A stretch of DNA of 64,000 bases, from assembly GCF_900172215.1 (NCBI RefSeq), contig NZ_FWFP01000008.1:148161-212160 (forward strand), written 5' to 3'. Position 1 is the first letter of the stretch; each line of letters begins with the position of its first letter. Below are positions 54,571 through 62,581 of this stretch, piece by piece. The position numbers and the translations under genes are program-made. The notes beneath the pieces are model-generated. The model was given only the letters and a program-made list of their open reading frames with translations, had not been told where the DNA came from and searched no databases. This stretch comes from Ruegeria meonggei (GTDB lineage: Bacteria > Pseudomonadota > Alphaproteobacteria > Rhodobacterales > Rhodobacteraceae).

Positions 54571-55677
54571 TTAACGCGCAGGCGCGCCCAATCGGACCGT
54601 TTCACCGGTCTCAATCGACTGTTGTGCTGCCAGGCCCATTCGCACCGCCCAAAGGCCGTCTTGCAGGGTGACGTCCGGCTGAGGCTTCTCGCCGCGCAGC
54701 ATCGCAAGGAACCCTTGATGCTGGTAAAACGTGGACCCGTTATGGTCGCCCGCAGCCAACAGGGTAGGGTCGACCGGGATATCCTTGACCACAGGCCCCT
54801 TTTGGTCACGTGGGCTGACGATCACTTGCGGGACCGGCGGTTCGCCCAGATGATCGGGCCAGAACCGCCCCGGCCCTGGCACCAGCGCCTCAATCTTGGC
54901 CTCAGGTCCGATCACCGAGATTTCCTCCTGATACCGCGATCCTTCGGCGAACATGCACAGTTCCAGCATCGCGCGCGCACCCGAAGCGAATTCGACGATG
55001 ACATAGCCGTGGTCCAGAATATCCGGCACCTCGCCCGCATAGCTCTCGTCCAGATGATTGACCGCCTGACCGCCGCTCGCGGTCACGCGCACCGGGTCGG
55101 ATTGCAAGATCAACCGCATCAGGTCAAAGAAGTGACAGCATTTCTCGACAAATGTTCCGCCGGTATTGCGGTTGAAGCGGTTCCAATCGCCAACTTTTTC
55201 CAGAAACGGAAAGCGATGTTCGCGGATCGACAGCATTTTGACGCCACCGGTAGCCTGCACCTCGGAAATCAGCGCGGCGATTGGCGGCATATAGCGATAC
55301 TCCATCGCCACCCAGATCGGCTGGTGATAGCTGTGCTGCAACACCTCAAGCCGCGCGGCATCCCCCGGATCGGTAAAGAGCGGCTTTTCCACCAGCAAGG
55401 GCAAGGGGCGCGTCCGAGCGATCTGATCGATCTGATCCACATGCAGATGGTTGGGGCTGGCGATGACCAGACAGTCAAGGTCTTCGACGGCCAGCAGATC
55501 CTGCACCGACGCCACCATCGTGGCCTCGGGCGCAATCGCCTGTGCGGCCTGGGCCATTTCGCCATCAGGCTCGAAAATGGCCGAGACACGCGTACCATCC
55601 AACAAGGCGATATTGTGCAGGTGTTCCTGCCCCATCATGCCGCATCCGATCAGCCCATAGTGGATGGTCCGGGTCAT
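54571..55677 (-). CDS. Gfo/Idh/MocA-family NAD(P)-dependent oxidoreductase
   Basis: The protein has 368 residues. The Rossmann start is IHYGLIGCGMMGQEHLHNIAL. The EKPL motif (LLVEKPLFTDPGDAARL) carries the catalytic lysine, and a histidine is in HFFDLMRLI (EKCCHFFDLMR). Members oxidise or reduce sugars, inositols and related compounds. It lies downstream of the GntR regulator by 12 bases and diverges with it from the monooxygenase operon, so it may act on the same sugar acid or sulfosugar. Confidence 0.88.
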   Translation of the reverse strand: MTRTIHYGLIGCGMMGQEHLHNIALLDGTRVSAIFEPDGEMAQAAQAIAPEATMVASVQDLLAVEDLDCLVIASPNHLHVDQIDQIARTRPLPLLVEKPLFTDPGDAARLEVLQHSYHQPIWVAMEYRYMPPIAALISEVQATGGVKMLSIREHRFPFLEKVGDWNRFNRNTGGTFVEKCCHFFDLMRLILQSDPVRVTASGGQAVNHLDESYAGEVPDILDHGYVIVEFASGARAMLELCMFAEGSRYQEEISVIGPEAKIEALVPGPGRFWPDHLGEPPVPQVIVSPRDQKGPVVKDIPVDPTLLAAGDHNGSTFYQHQGFLAMLRGEKPQPDVTLQDGLWAVRMGLAAQQSIETGETVRLGAPAR

Positions 55678-55689
55678 GCGTGTTTCCTT

Positions 55690-56415
55690 TTACTTCAGTC
55701 GTTGGACGTAAGTGGCCCGATCCGGATCGAACCAGGTTTTTGAAAACTCAACCGGCTCTGGCCGGTCCGACCAGCTGAACCGTTCAATATACCCCGCCAT
55801 CTGGCCGGCGGGTTTGGTGAAATCAGGCGGTGTCCACTCTGGCAGAGGCCGCACGGTCACCCGATCTTCGGCCCGCGTGATCCAGAACCCTAACTGGTGC
55901 TGATAAAAGCGATACAACGAGTCCGACAGCTGCGCCTGATCGATCCATCCGGCTGATTCGTCCAACCAGATTTCCTCGACGGCGATAATTGTGTCATTCA
56001 AATAGCGCATACGCCGAACCCTTGACCCCCGCTCCGACGCGCCGAACTGTGGCAGGTTGTCGGGCTTTGTCAGGTGATCGACCGAGAGGATGTCAGCGCG
56101 CGGCAGTCCACCGCCTTCGGGCAGTTCCAGCCGGAACATCGCGTAGACGCTGTTCTGTGTCCCGGTTTCGCGGATGTAGTTGCCCGAGCCCTGGACGCGC
56201 TGCAGCATGCCCTTTTTCTCAAGCTCAGCGAGCGATTTTCGCAATGTCCCGACCGAGACCTGAAGCTCGGCTGCCATCTCACGCTCGGGTGGCAGACGTT
56301 CGCCATCGATCAGACGACCCGCAGCAATATCGCGGATCAGTAGCTCAGCGATCTGGATGTACACCGGCAGGGCGTTGGGGTTTCGGGTGGCTGGGGACAC
56401 GTGAGGGCGCTTCAC
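55690..56415 (-). CDS. GntR-family (UTRA) regulator of the monooxygenase/TRAP locus
   Basis: The protein has 241 residues. The winged helix is visible in LPVYIQIAELLIRDIAAGRLIDGERLPPEREMAAELQVSVGTLRKSLAELEKKGMLQRVQGSGNYI. A UTRA domain follows, able to bind a sugar-like ligand. It is divergent from the monooxygenase operon across 92 bp and is expected to control both sides. Candidate operator at 56431-56457. Confidence 0.88.
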   Translation of the reverse strand: MKRPHVSPATRNPNALPVYIQIAELLIRDIAAGRLIDGERLPPEREMAAELQVSVGTLRKSLAELEKKGMLQRVQGSGNYIRETGTQNSVYAMFRLELPEGGGLPRADILSVDHLTKPDNLPQFGASERGSRVRRMRYLNDTIIAVEEIWLDESAGWIDQAQLSDSLYRFYQHQLGFWITRAEDRVTVRPLPEWTPPDFTKPAGQMAGYIERFSWSDRPEPVEFSKTWFDPDRATYVQRLK

Positions 56416-56430
56416 TCGGTCGCAGGAAAA

Positions 56431-56457
56431 ATTGATACACTATTGATCTACATCAAT
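56431..56457. promoter_or_regulatory. Candidate operator for the GntR regulator
   Basis: ATTGAT...ATTGAT...ATCAAT: two direct and one inverted copies of the hexamer within 27 bp, in the 92-bp divergent gap between the regulator and the monooxygenase. Confidence 0.45.
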
Positions 56458-56507
56458 GCGGTTGCTACGCAAGAGAAAAAGTAAATCAGCTGCAGAAAGA
56501 GAATCAT

Positions 56508-57662
56508 ATGACAGTCGTCCCCATCACATCCCCCGATCTGGACGCAGCCGAAGTGTCCTGGTTCGCGGCTCTGTGTTCGGACGATTATCAGTTTCTTGGG
56601 GTGCCGGATGGCGATCTGCGCTCCAGCTGGGATCATTGTTCCGGCATTGTCAAAGAGGCCGAAGCGCAAGGGTTCCGCAATATCCTCTGCCCGTCCTCCT
56701 ATCAGGTCGGGCAGGACACGCTCAGCTTTGTGGCCGGATGCGCGCCGATCACCGACAAGATCAACCTGCTGGCCGCCGTGCGCTGCGGTGAGATGCAGCC
56801 GATCATGCTGGCCCGCACCATCGCCACGCTGGACCACATGCTCAAGGGTCGCCTGACGGTGAATATCATTAGCTCGGATTTTCCGGGCGAAAAGGACGAC
56901 AGCGCGTTCCGCTACCAGCGCTCACGCGAAGTGGTGGAGATCCTGAAACAGGCCTGGACGCAGGATGAGATCAACCATGCAGGTGAGGTCTATAATTTCT
57001 CGGGCCTGACCACCGATCCGGCAAAACCCTATCAGACGGGCGGACCACTGCTGTATTTCGGAGGCTATTCCCCGTCTGCGTTGGACCTGTGTGGCGAACA
57101 TTGTGACGTCTACCTGATGTGGCCGGAAACCAAGGATCAGCTGGCCGGAAGGATGCAGGCCGTCCACGCAGTCGCCGAAAATTACAACCGAACGCTGGAC
57201 TACGGGTTGCGTGTGCACATGATCGTCCGCGACACCGAGGCCGAAGCGCAGGAATACGCGGATTACATCGTGTCCAAGCTGGATGACGAATACGGTCGCG
57301 CCATCCGCGAACGGGCGCTGGATTCCACCTCGCTGGGTGTGGCGCATCAGGCCAAGAACCGCGATCTGGCGGATGAATACGGCTATGTCGAACCGGGTCT
57401 TTGGACAGGCGTGGGTCGGGCGCGGTCAGGCTGCGGTGCCGCACTGGTCGGCTCCACCGATCAGGTCATGACCAAGATTGAGGATTATCAAAAGATGGGC
57501 ATCCGCGCCTTCATCTTCTCGGGCTACCCGCACCTGGACGAAGCCCGCCATTTCGGCGCCCGGGTGATGCCAAACCTGAAAACCTGCTCGCTTCCCGAAG
57601 TATACGGGCGCGTGCCCAAAACCACCCCGGCGACACCGCTGGGCAACGGAGAACGCCGCTGA
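56508..57662 (+). CDS. SsuD-like flavin-dependent monooxygenase (LLM class; SmoC-like candidate)
   Basis: The protein has 384 residues. It follows SsuD alkanesulfonate monooxygenase closely in key blocks: LLAAVRCGEMQPIMLARTIATLDHMLKGRL, the Arg/His pair in GLRVHMIVRDTEAEA, and LWTGVGRARSGCGAALVGSTDQVM with the mobile-loop arginine, then FSGYPHLDEAR with its tyrosine. SsuD cleaves C-S bonds of sulfonates with FMNH2 and O2, releasing sulfite. With the aldo-keto reductase and flavin reductase that follow, it fits the sulfoquinovose monooxygenase role (SmoC), but other sulfonates cannot be excluded. It is translationally coupled to the next gene by a one-base overlap. Confidence 0.85.
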   Translation: MTVVPITSPDLDAAEVSWFAALCSDDYQFLGVPDGDLRSSWDHCSGIVKEAEAQGFRNILCPSSYQVGQDTLSFVAGCAPITDKINLLAAVRCGEMQPIMLARTIATLDHMLKGRLTVNIISSDFPGEKDDSAFRYQRSREVVEILKQAWTQDEINHAGEVYNFSGLTTDPAKPYQTGGPLLYFGGYSPSALDLCGEHCDVYLMWPETKDQLAGRMQAVHAVAENYNRTLDYGLRVHMIVRDTEAEAQEYADYIVSKLDDEYGRAIRERALDSTSLGVAHQAKNRDLADEYGYVEPGLWTGVGRARSGCGAALVGSTDQVMTKIEDYQKMGIRAFIFSGYPHLDEARHFGARVMPNLKTCSLPEVYGRVPKTTPATPLGNGERR

Positions 57663-58552
57663 TGCAACGTGTGAAACTATCCGACACGCTGGAACTAAGC
57701 CGTCTGGTCTATGGCATGTGGCGGCTGGGCGATGACGACAACACCGCGGCACAGCATGTCGAGGCCAAGATTCAGGCCTGTCTGGATCAGGGCATCACTA
57801 CCTTCGATCAGGCCGATATCTACGGCGATTACGGGGCTGAGGCGGTTCTGGGCAATGCCCTGCGCACGAACCCCGGCCTGCGCCAGAAGATGGAGATCGT
57901 CACCAAATGTGACATTGTCGCGCCCTGCGGCCGCTATGCTGATGCCAGGGTCAAATACTATGACACATCGCGCGGGCATATTCTGAAGTCGGTCGAAACT
58001 TCGCTGACCGAAATGGCCATCGACCACATCGATCTGCTGCTGATCCACCGCCCTGATCCGTTCATGGATCACCGGGAAACTGGGACCGCCTTGGATGAGA
58101 TTGTCGCCAGCGGCAAGGTTGGCGCGGTCGGCGTGTCGAACTTCCGCCCGTGGGATTGGGACCTGCTGCAATCGGCGATGAAAACGCCACTGGTCACCAA
58201 TCAGATCGAAATATCTCTGGGTCAGGTTGCCCCCTTCACCAATGGGGATCTGGCCTTTCACCAGCAGCATGGGCAGCCGGTCATGGCCTGGTCTCCCTTG
58301 GGTGGCGGGGTGCTGATGGCTGGTAACCCACCGGTCGGGCTGGTTGCGGATGAGATTGCCGAAGAATTCGGCGTGGACCGCGCCGCAGTCGCAGTGGCCT
58401 TTTTGCTGGCTCACCCCTCGGGCATCCTGCCGGTTCTGGGTACAAACAATCTGGACCGCATCAAACGCATCTCAGATGCGCTGAACGTCAAACTGGATCG
58501 TGAAGGCTGGTTCCGCCTCTATGAAGCGGCGCTGGGGCACGAGGTTCCATGA
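57662..58552 (+). CDS. Aldo-keto reductase (YdhF-type; SmoB-like candidate)
   Basis: The protein has 296 residues. The catalytic tetrad of the AKR family is present: Asp and Tyr in FDQADIYGDYGAE, Lys in IVTKCDIVAP, His in LLLIHRPDPFMDH. The closest family pattern I recognise is E. coli YdhF. In the sulfo-SMO pathway, an AKR reduces 6-oxo-glucose left after desulfonation; position between an LLM monooxygenase and a flavin reductase gene suggests the same job. Start and stop overlap both neighbours. Confidence 0.85.
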   Translation: MQRVKLSDTLELSRLVYGMWRLGDDDNTAAQHVEAKIQACLDQGITTFDQADIYGDYGAEAVLGNALRTNPGLRQKMEIVTKCDIVAPCGRYADARVKYYDTSRGHILKSVETSLTEMAIDHIDLLLIHRPDPFMDHRETGTALDEIVASGKVGAVGVSNFRPWDWDLLQSAMKTPLVTNQIEISLGQVAPFTNGDLAFHQQHGQPVMAWSPLGGGVLMAGNPPVGLVADEIAEEFGVDRAAVAVAFLLAHPSGILPVLGTNNLDRIKRISDALNVKLDREGWFRLYEAALGHEVP

Positions 58553-59067
58553 TGAACGCAATCTCCAAGGACATGGCCCATACATTTGTTCCGCATAAGG
58601 AAGATACCCGCACTCTGCGCGATGCCTTTGGCCGCTTTGCCACGGGCGTCACCATCGTCACCTGCAACAGCGATGATGGGCCGATCTGTATCACTGCCAA
58701 CAGCTTTTCCTCGCTTTCGCTGGACCCGCCACTGATCATGTGGGCCGGCGACCGAACCTCGCGCCGGTTCCCCTATTTCCACAAAGCACGTCATTTCAGC
58801 GTCCATGTTCTGTCAGCGGAACAGGCCGAGTTATGCTTTGGATGCTCAAGGAACGCCCATGCGCTGCGGGACATCGACCACATGCGGTGCGAAAACGGCA
58901 CCCCGTTGTTGCCGGACTGTCTGGCGCGGTTTGAATGCGAGCAGCATGCGTATCACGACGCAGGCGATCACGTTATTGTTGTTGGAAAAGTTCTCAAGGT
59001 CAGCATGGCGGACGGAGACGCACTGACCTTTTACGCCGGGAAATTCGGCCAATTCGCGCATCAATAA
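58549..59067 (+). CDS. Flavin reductase (DIM6/NTAB family; SmoA-like candidate)
   Basis: The protein has 172 residues from ATG 58549; the ATG three bases on is an alternative. The flavin-binding split barrel is clear: LRDAFGRFATGVTIVTCNSDDGPICITANSFSSLSLDPPLIMWAGDRTSRRFPYF. It would supply FMNH2 to the monooxygenase two genes upstream. It overlaps the aldo-keto reductase gene by four bases. Confidence 0.88.
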   Translation: MMNAISKDMAHTFVPHKEDTRTLRDAFGRFATGVTIVTCNSDDGPICITANSFSSLSLDPPLIMWAGDRTSRRFPYFHKARHFSVHVLSAEQAELCFGCSRNAHALRDIDHMRCENGTPLLPDCLARFECEQHAYHDAGDHVIVVGKVLKVSMADGDALTFYAGKFGQFAHQ

Positions 59068-59120
59068 GCGCGATATGACGACTGCGGGGCAAACCCGCAG
59101 CTGAAATAGGGAGAATCCGC

Positions 59121-59708
59121 ATGGGCGGACTGGCATCGGTGCTCGCGCCGATTGCATTCGTGAACGAAACCGCGCTGCGTCTGGGCCGCGCGGTTGGTAT
59201 CGTTGCGATTGCATTCATGGTGATCGCAATCCTGATTCAGGTGTTCTTTCGATACGTCTTGGGCAATGCCCTGCCCTGGCCGGATGAAGCTGCCCGCTTC
59301 TGCATGCTGTGGATGACCGGCCTGATGGCACCCACCGCGTTTCGGCGCGGCGGCTTTGTCGCCATCGATATGGTCCCCATGATGTTGCCGCGCGCGATCG
59401 GCCAAATGCTGAACATCCTTCTGATGCTGGTATCCCTTGCGGTGCTGCTGGTCGCGGTTCGGATTGGCTGGTCCGAGGTGACCGGCTTTGGCGGCAAATT
59501 CGCCACTGCAGCTTTGTATCTGCCCACATCCCTCGGGTTTGATGAATGGTACCGCATTCCCCGCAGTTGGATGATGGCCTCGCTGTTGGTTGGGGTGGTC
59601 CTGCTGGTCTCGGTCAACATCGAGCTGATCCTGCGCGCCATCGTCAAAATGCTGGGCGGCGGTGATCTGTTGCCGGAAATCGCTGATGCACCCGTGGGGG
59701 CTGAATAG
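59121..59708 (+). CDS. TRAP transporter small membrane subunit (DctQ)
   Basis: The protein has 195 residues with four membrane helices. The DctQ signature is visible in FRYVLGNALPWPDEAARFCMLWMTGLMAP and the following RGGFVAIDMV. It starts 53 bases after the flavin reductase with a strong ribosome site (AGGGAGA). It is part of the dctQ-M-P set transporting an organic acid anion. Confidence 0.92.
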   Translation: MGGLASVLAPIAFVNETALRLGRAVGIVAIAFMVIAILIQVFFRYVLGNALPWPDEAARFCMLWMTGLMAPTAFRRGGFVAIDMVPMMLPRAIGQMLNILLMLVSLAVLLVAVRIGWSEVTGFGGKFATAALYLPTSLGFDEWYRIPRSWMMASLLVGVVLLVSVNIELILRAIVKMLGGGDLLPEIADAPVGAE

Positions 59709-60998
59709 ATGCTGATATGGTTCCTGCCGACTTTTCTGGTCTTCCTGCTGATCGGTCTGCCGGTCTTTTTCGCGCTGCTTGCAGCGCCGGGCATCCTGCT
59801 GTGGCTGAACGGTCAAACCAACGACATCACGCTGCTGTACCGCAATGTCTATAACGGCATGGACAGCTTTCCGCTGATGGCGATTCCCTTCTTTATGCTG
59901 GCCGGAGAGCTGATGAATCGCGGCGGCATCACCATCCGTCTGGTCGAATTCGCCCAGGCCCTGATGGGGCATCTGCGGGGCGGTCTGGCGCATGTGAATG
60001 TCCTCAGCTCGATCCTGTTTGCAGGGCTTTCGGGTTCAGCAGTGGCAGACACTTCGGCGTTAGGATCGATGCTGATCCCGGCGATGGAGAAACAGGGCTA
60101 TACACGCAAATTCGCCGCCGCGATCACGGCGGCCAGTTCCGTCATTGGCCCGATCATTCCGCCCTCGGGCATCATGATCATCTATGCCTATGTGATGGGT
60201 GAAAGCGTGGCGGCACTGTTTTTGGCCGGTATCGTGCCCGGTGTCATGGTTGGCGTCGGCCTGATGCTGATGATCAAGTTCATGGCGGACAAGTATGATT
60301 TCCCGGTCGCCAGTCGCAAATACACTTGGGGCGAACGCGGGCAAGCCAGCCTCAAGGCGTTCTTCCCTTTGCTGACACCGGTGATCATTCTGGGTGGTAT
60401 TCTGGGCGGTATCTTCACCCCAACCGAGGCCGCCGCCGTGGCCGTCGGTTATGCGTTCCTGATCGGCTTCTTTGTGCTGCGCACGCTGACCCTGAAAGAA
60501 GTGCCCGAGATCCTCAGCAATGCGGGCCTGACTTCAGCGGTTGTATTGCTGCTGGTGGGTGCGGCGATGGCGTTCAAAACCGTGGTCAGCCTCAGCCATG
60601 CGCCGGAACAACTGGCGCAACTGATCCTCAGCCTGTCGAACAACCCGCTGATCCTATTGTTTCTGATCAACCTGCTTTTGTTCATTGTCGGCATGTTTCT
60701 GGATGCAGGTCCCGCGATCATCATCCTGGGTCCGATCCTGGCCCCGATCTTTACCAGCCTCGGCGTTGACCCGATCCATTTCGCCATCATCATGAGCGTC
60801 AACCTGACCGTCGGTCTGGCGACGCCACCAATGGGCTTGGTGCTGTTCGTGGCCGCCGCCGTGTCGCGCGAACGGGTTGAGACCATCGCGAAAGCCATCC
60901 TGCCATTCCTGGCAGTCGAAATCATAGTGATCTTCCTGATCACCTATGTCCCCGCACTATCCATGACGATCCCACGCATAACGGGATTTGCAAACTGA
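59709..60998 (+). CDS. TRAP transporter large membrane subunit (DctM)
   Basis: The protein has 429 residues and about twelve hydrophobic segments. Family marks are DSFPLMAIPFFMLAGELMNRGGIT, SSILFAGLSGSAVADTSALGSMLIPAM, ASSVIGPIIPPSGIMIIYAYV and the C-terminal MSVNLTVGLATPPMGLVLFVAAAV. It forms the sodium-coupled transport channel. It begins directly after the dctQ stop codon. Confidence 0.95.
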   Translation: MLIWFLPTFLVFLLIGLPVFFALLAAPGILLWLNGQTNDITLLYRNVYNGMDSFPLMAIPFFMLAGELMNRGGITIRLVEFAQALMGHLRGGLAHVNVLSSILFAGLSGSAVADTSALGSMLIPAMEKQGYTRKFAAAITAASSVIGPIIPPSGIMIIYAYVMGESVAALFLAGIVPGVMVGVGLMLMIKFMADKYDFPVASRKYTWGERGQASLKAFFPLLTPVIILGGILGGIFTPTEAAAVAVGYAFLIGFFVLRTLTLKEVPEILSNAGLTSAVVLLLVGAAMAFKTVVSLSHAPEQLAQLILSLSNNPLILLFLINLLLFIVGMFLDAGPAIIILGPILAPIFTSLGVDPIHFAIIMSVNLTVGLATPPMGLVLFVAAAVSRERVETIAKAILPFLAVEIIVIFLITYVPALSMTIPRITGFAN

Positions 60999-61018
60999 GT
61001 ACTACAGGGAGGAAACGC

Positions 61019-62080
61019 ATGCTCAGAAGTTTCATCAAGACGGCAGCCGTGGCGACGTCACTGGTCGCTGCATCCGCCATCGCGGCAACAGCGGCCGACT
61101 ACACGCTGCGCGCCACGGCGAACTCGAACGAAAACGATGAAGACTATGACGGTTTGATCGTTTTCAAGAACTATGTCGAGGCCGCCTCAAACGGCGCGAT
61201 CGAGGTCGAACTGTTCATCGGCACGCAGCTGTGTTCGAACGGCGCAGAATGCCTGCAGGGCGTGGCCGACGGCACCATCGATATCTATATTTCGACCTCG
61301 GGCGGGGCCTCGGGCATCTTTCCCTATGTTCAGGTGTTGGACCTACCCTATCTGATGGCCGATGACCGCATTGCCGAGCATGTTCTGTCAGGCGATTTCA
61401 CCCGCACGATGCGCGACATGGCGCTGGAGGATTCCGGAGGTGCGATCCGCCTGATGACCATCGGCAATACCGGTGGCTGGCGCAACTTTGCCAACACCCA
61501 GCGTCGCGTCGCTGAACCTGCTGATATGGAAGGGTTGAAAATCCGCACAGTAGTGGCCGACCTGCCGCAAGAGCTGGTCAAGGCTCTGGGTGCGTCCCCC
61601 ACCCCGATCCCATGGCCGGAACTGTTCACCAGCTTCCAGACCGGCGTTGTCGAGGGATCCAAGAACGGCATCACCGACATCATGGGCATGAAATTCCCCG
61701 ATGCAGGCCTGCAATATGTCACGCTGGACGGCCACGCCTATATGGGCGCGCTGTGGTGGATGAACAACGCCAAGTTCCAGGAGATGCCCGAAGACATGCG
61801 CCGCGTGGTGGTCGATGGGTTCTATGCGCTGCAGCAGGCCACGTTCGCGTCGCCCAAGCGCAAGTCGATCCAGGCCTATGAGGATTTCGTTGCCGGTGGC
61901 GGCGACCTCTATGTGCCGACGCCTGATCAGAAAGCCGCGTTCAAAGAGGCCGCGACCCCGGTCTATGCGTGGTTCCAGTCCAACGTGGCACGCGGGGACG
62001 AAGTGTTCACCGCCCTGACCGATGCTGTCGCTGCGGCTGAGGCTGACGTGAACGCATCCCGCGATGCAGACCTGAACTAA
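61019..62080 (+). CDS. TRAP transporter periplasmic binding protein (DctP)
   Basis: The protein has 353 residues with a signal peptide (ending AIAATA). The TRAP helix FPDAGLQYVTLDGHAYMGALWWMN and the motif EGLKIRTV, whose Arg binds a carboxylate or sulfonate, are present. TVDELFTSFQTGVVEGSKNG-like ELFTSFQTGVVEGSKNG is also typical. It delivers the ligand to DctQM. The anionic ligand fits a sulfonate or sugar acid, but the sequence does not say which. The ribosome site is GGGAGGAAACGC. Confidence 0.92.
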   Translation: MLRSFIKTAAVATSLVAASAIAATAADYTLRATANSNENDEDYDGLIVFKNYVEAASNGAIEVELFIGTQLCSNGAECLQGVADGTIDIYISTSGGASGIFPYVQVLDLPYLMADDRIAEHVLSGDFTRTMRDMALEDSGGAIRLMTIGNTGGWRNFANTQRRVAEPADMEGLKIRTVVADLPQELVKALGASPTPIPWPELFTSFQTGVVEGSKNGITDIMGMKFPDAGLQYVTLDGHAYMGALWWMNNAKFQEMPEDMRRVVVDGFYALQQATFASPKRKSIQAYEDFVAGGGDLYVPTPDQKAAFKEAATPVYAWFQSNVARGDEVFTALTDAVAAAEADVNASRDADLN

Positions 62081-62088
62081 GCCATGGT

Positions 62089-62108
62089 GCCGGGCTTTCG
62101 GGCCCGGC
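62089..62108. terminator. Shared hairpin between dctP and the Sel1 gene
   Basis: GCCGGGC-TTTCGG-GCCCGGC is a perfect 7-bp stem between two convergent genes. There is no U-run on either side, so it is only a probable weak bidirectional terminator. Confidence 0.5.
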
Positions 62109-62110
62109 GC

Positions 62111-62581
62111 TTACCGAAACGGGTACATCCACCCTTTGTAGTCGTTGACCAGAACATGCGCTTTTTCGATCTGCTCCGGCGACATTTTCTTGACCACTTC
62201 CTCAAGGCTGATCGCCGCATCGGGATCGCCACCAATGGCGCTGAGCGTGTACCACATGTAAGCCCGCACCAAATCAGGCGCGGGCATTCCCAGACCCAGC
62301 TCATAATACCAGCCGATCCCCGATTGTGCCCCCGGATGCCCCTTCATCGAGGCGCGCAGATACCACTCAAACGCCCGCTCGTAATCCTGCTCGACCCCAA
62401 GGCCCAACCCGTACATCACCCCGATCAATTCCTCAGCCTCGGCATTGCCCGACCGCGCGGCAGGCATCAGTTCCTCGCGCGCAGCCTGAAACGCACCGGC
62501 TTCCATCAGATCGCGCGCCTGTTCCAGTTCGGCCAGCGCCGGGGACGCAAACAGGCAAAGGGCAAATACAAACTGGCGCAT
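62111..62581 (-). CDS. Sel1-repeat secreted protein
   Basis: The protein has 156 residues from ATG 62581 (GAGGAAAG before it), with a signal peptide (MRQFVFALCLFASPALA). Sel1-type repeats are visible: AEAEELIGVMYGLGLGVEQDYERAFEWYLRASMKGHPGAQSGIGWYYELGLG, then VRAYMWYTLSAIGGDPDA. These mediate protein contacts. It diverges from the peroxidase, and the two starts are practically superposed. Confidence 0.87.
   Translation of the reverse strand: MRQFVFALCLFASPALAELEQARDLMEAGAFQAAREELMPAARSGNAEAEELIGVMYGLGLGVEQDYERAFEWYLRASMKGHPGAQSGIGWYYELGLGMPAPDLVRAYMWYTLSAIGGDPDAAISLEEVVKKMSPEQIEKAHVLVNDYKGWMYPFR

Noticed and set aside
54184..55743. 519-residue forward open frame opposite serC and the Gfo/Idh gene
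   Set aside because: It is the antisense shadow of two well-supported genes and has no recognisable domain.
62084..62572. N-terminal extension of the di-haem peroxidase
   Set aside because: It would place 160 residues antisense to the Sel1 gene in front of a signal peptide, which is not plausible.
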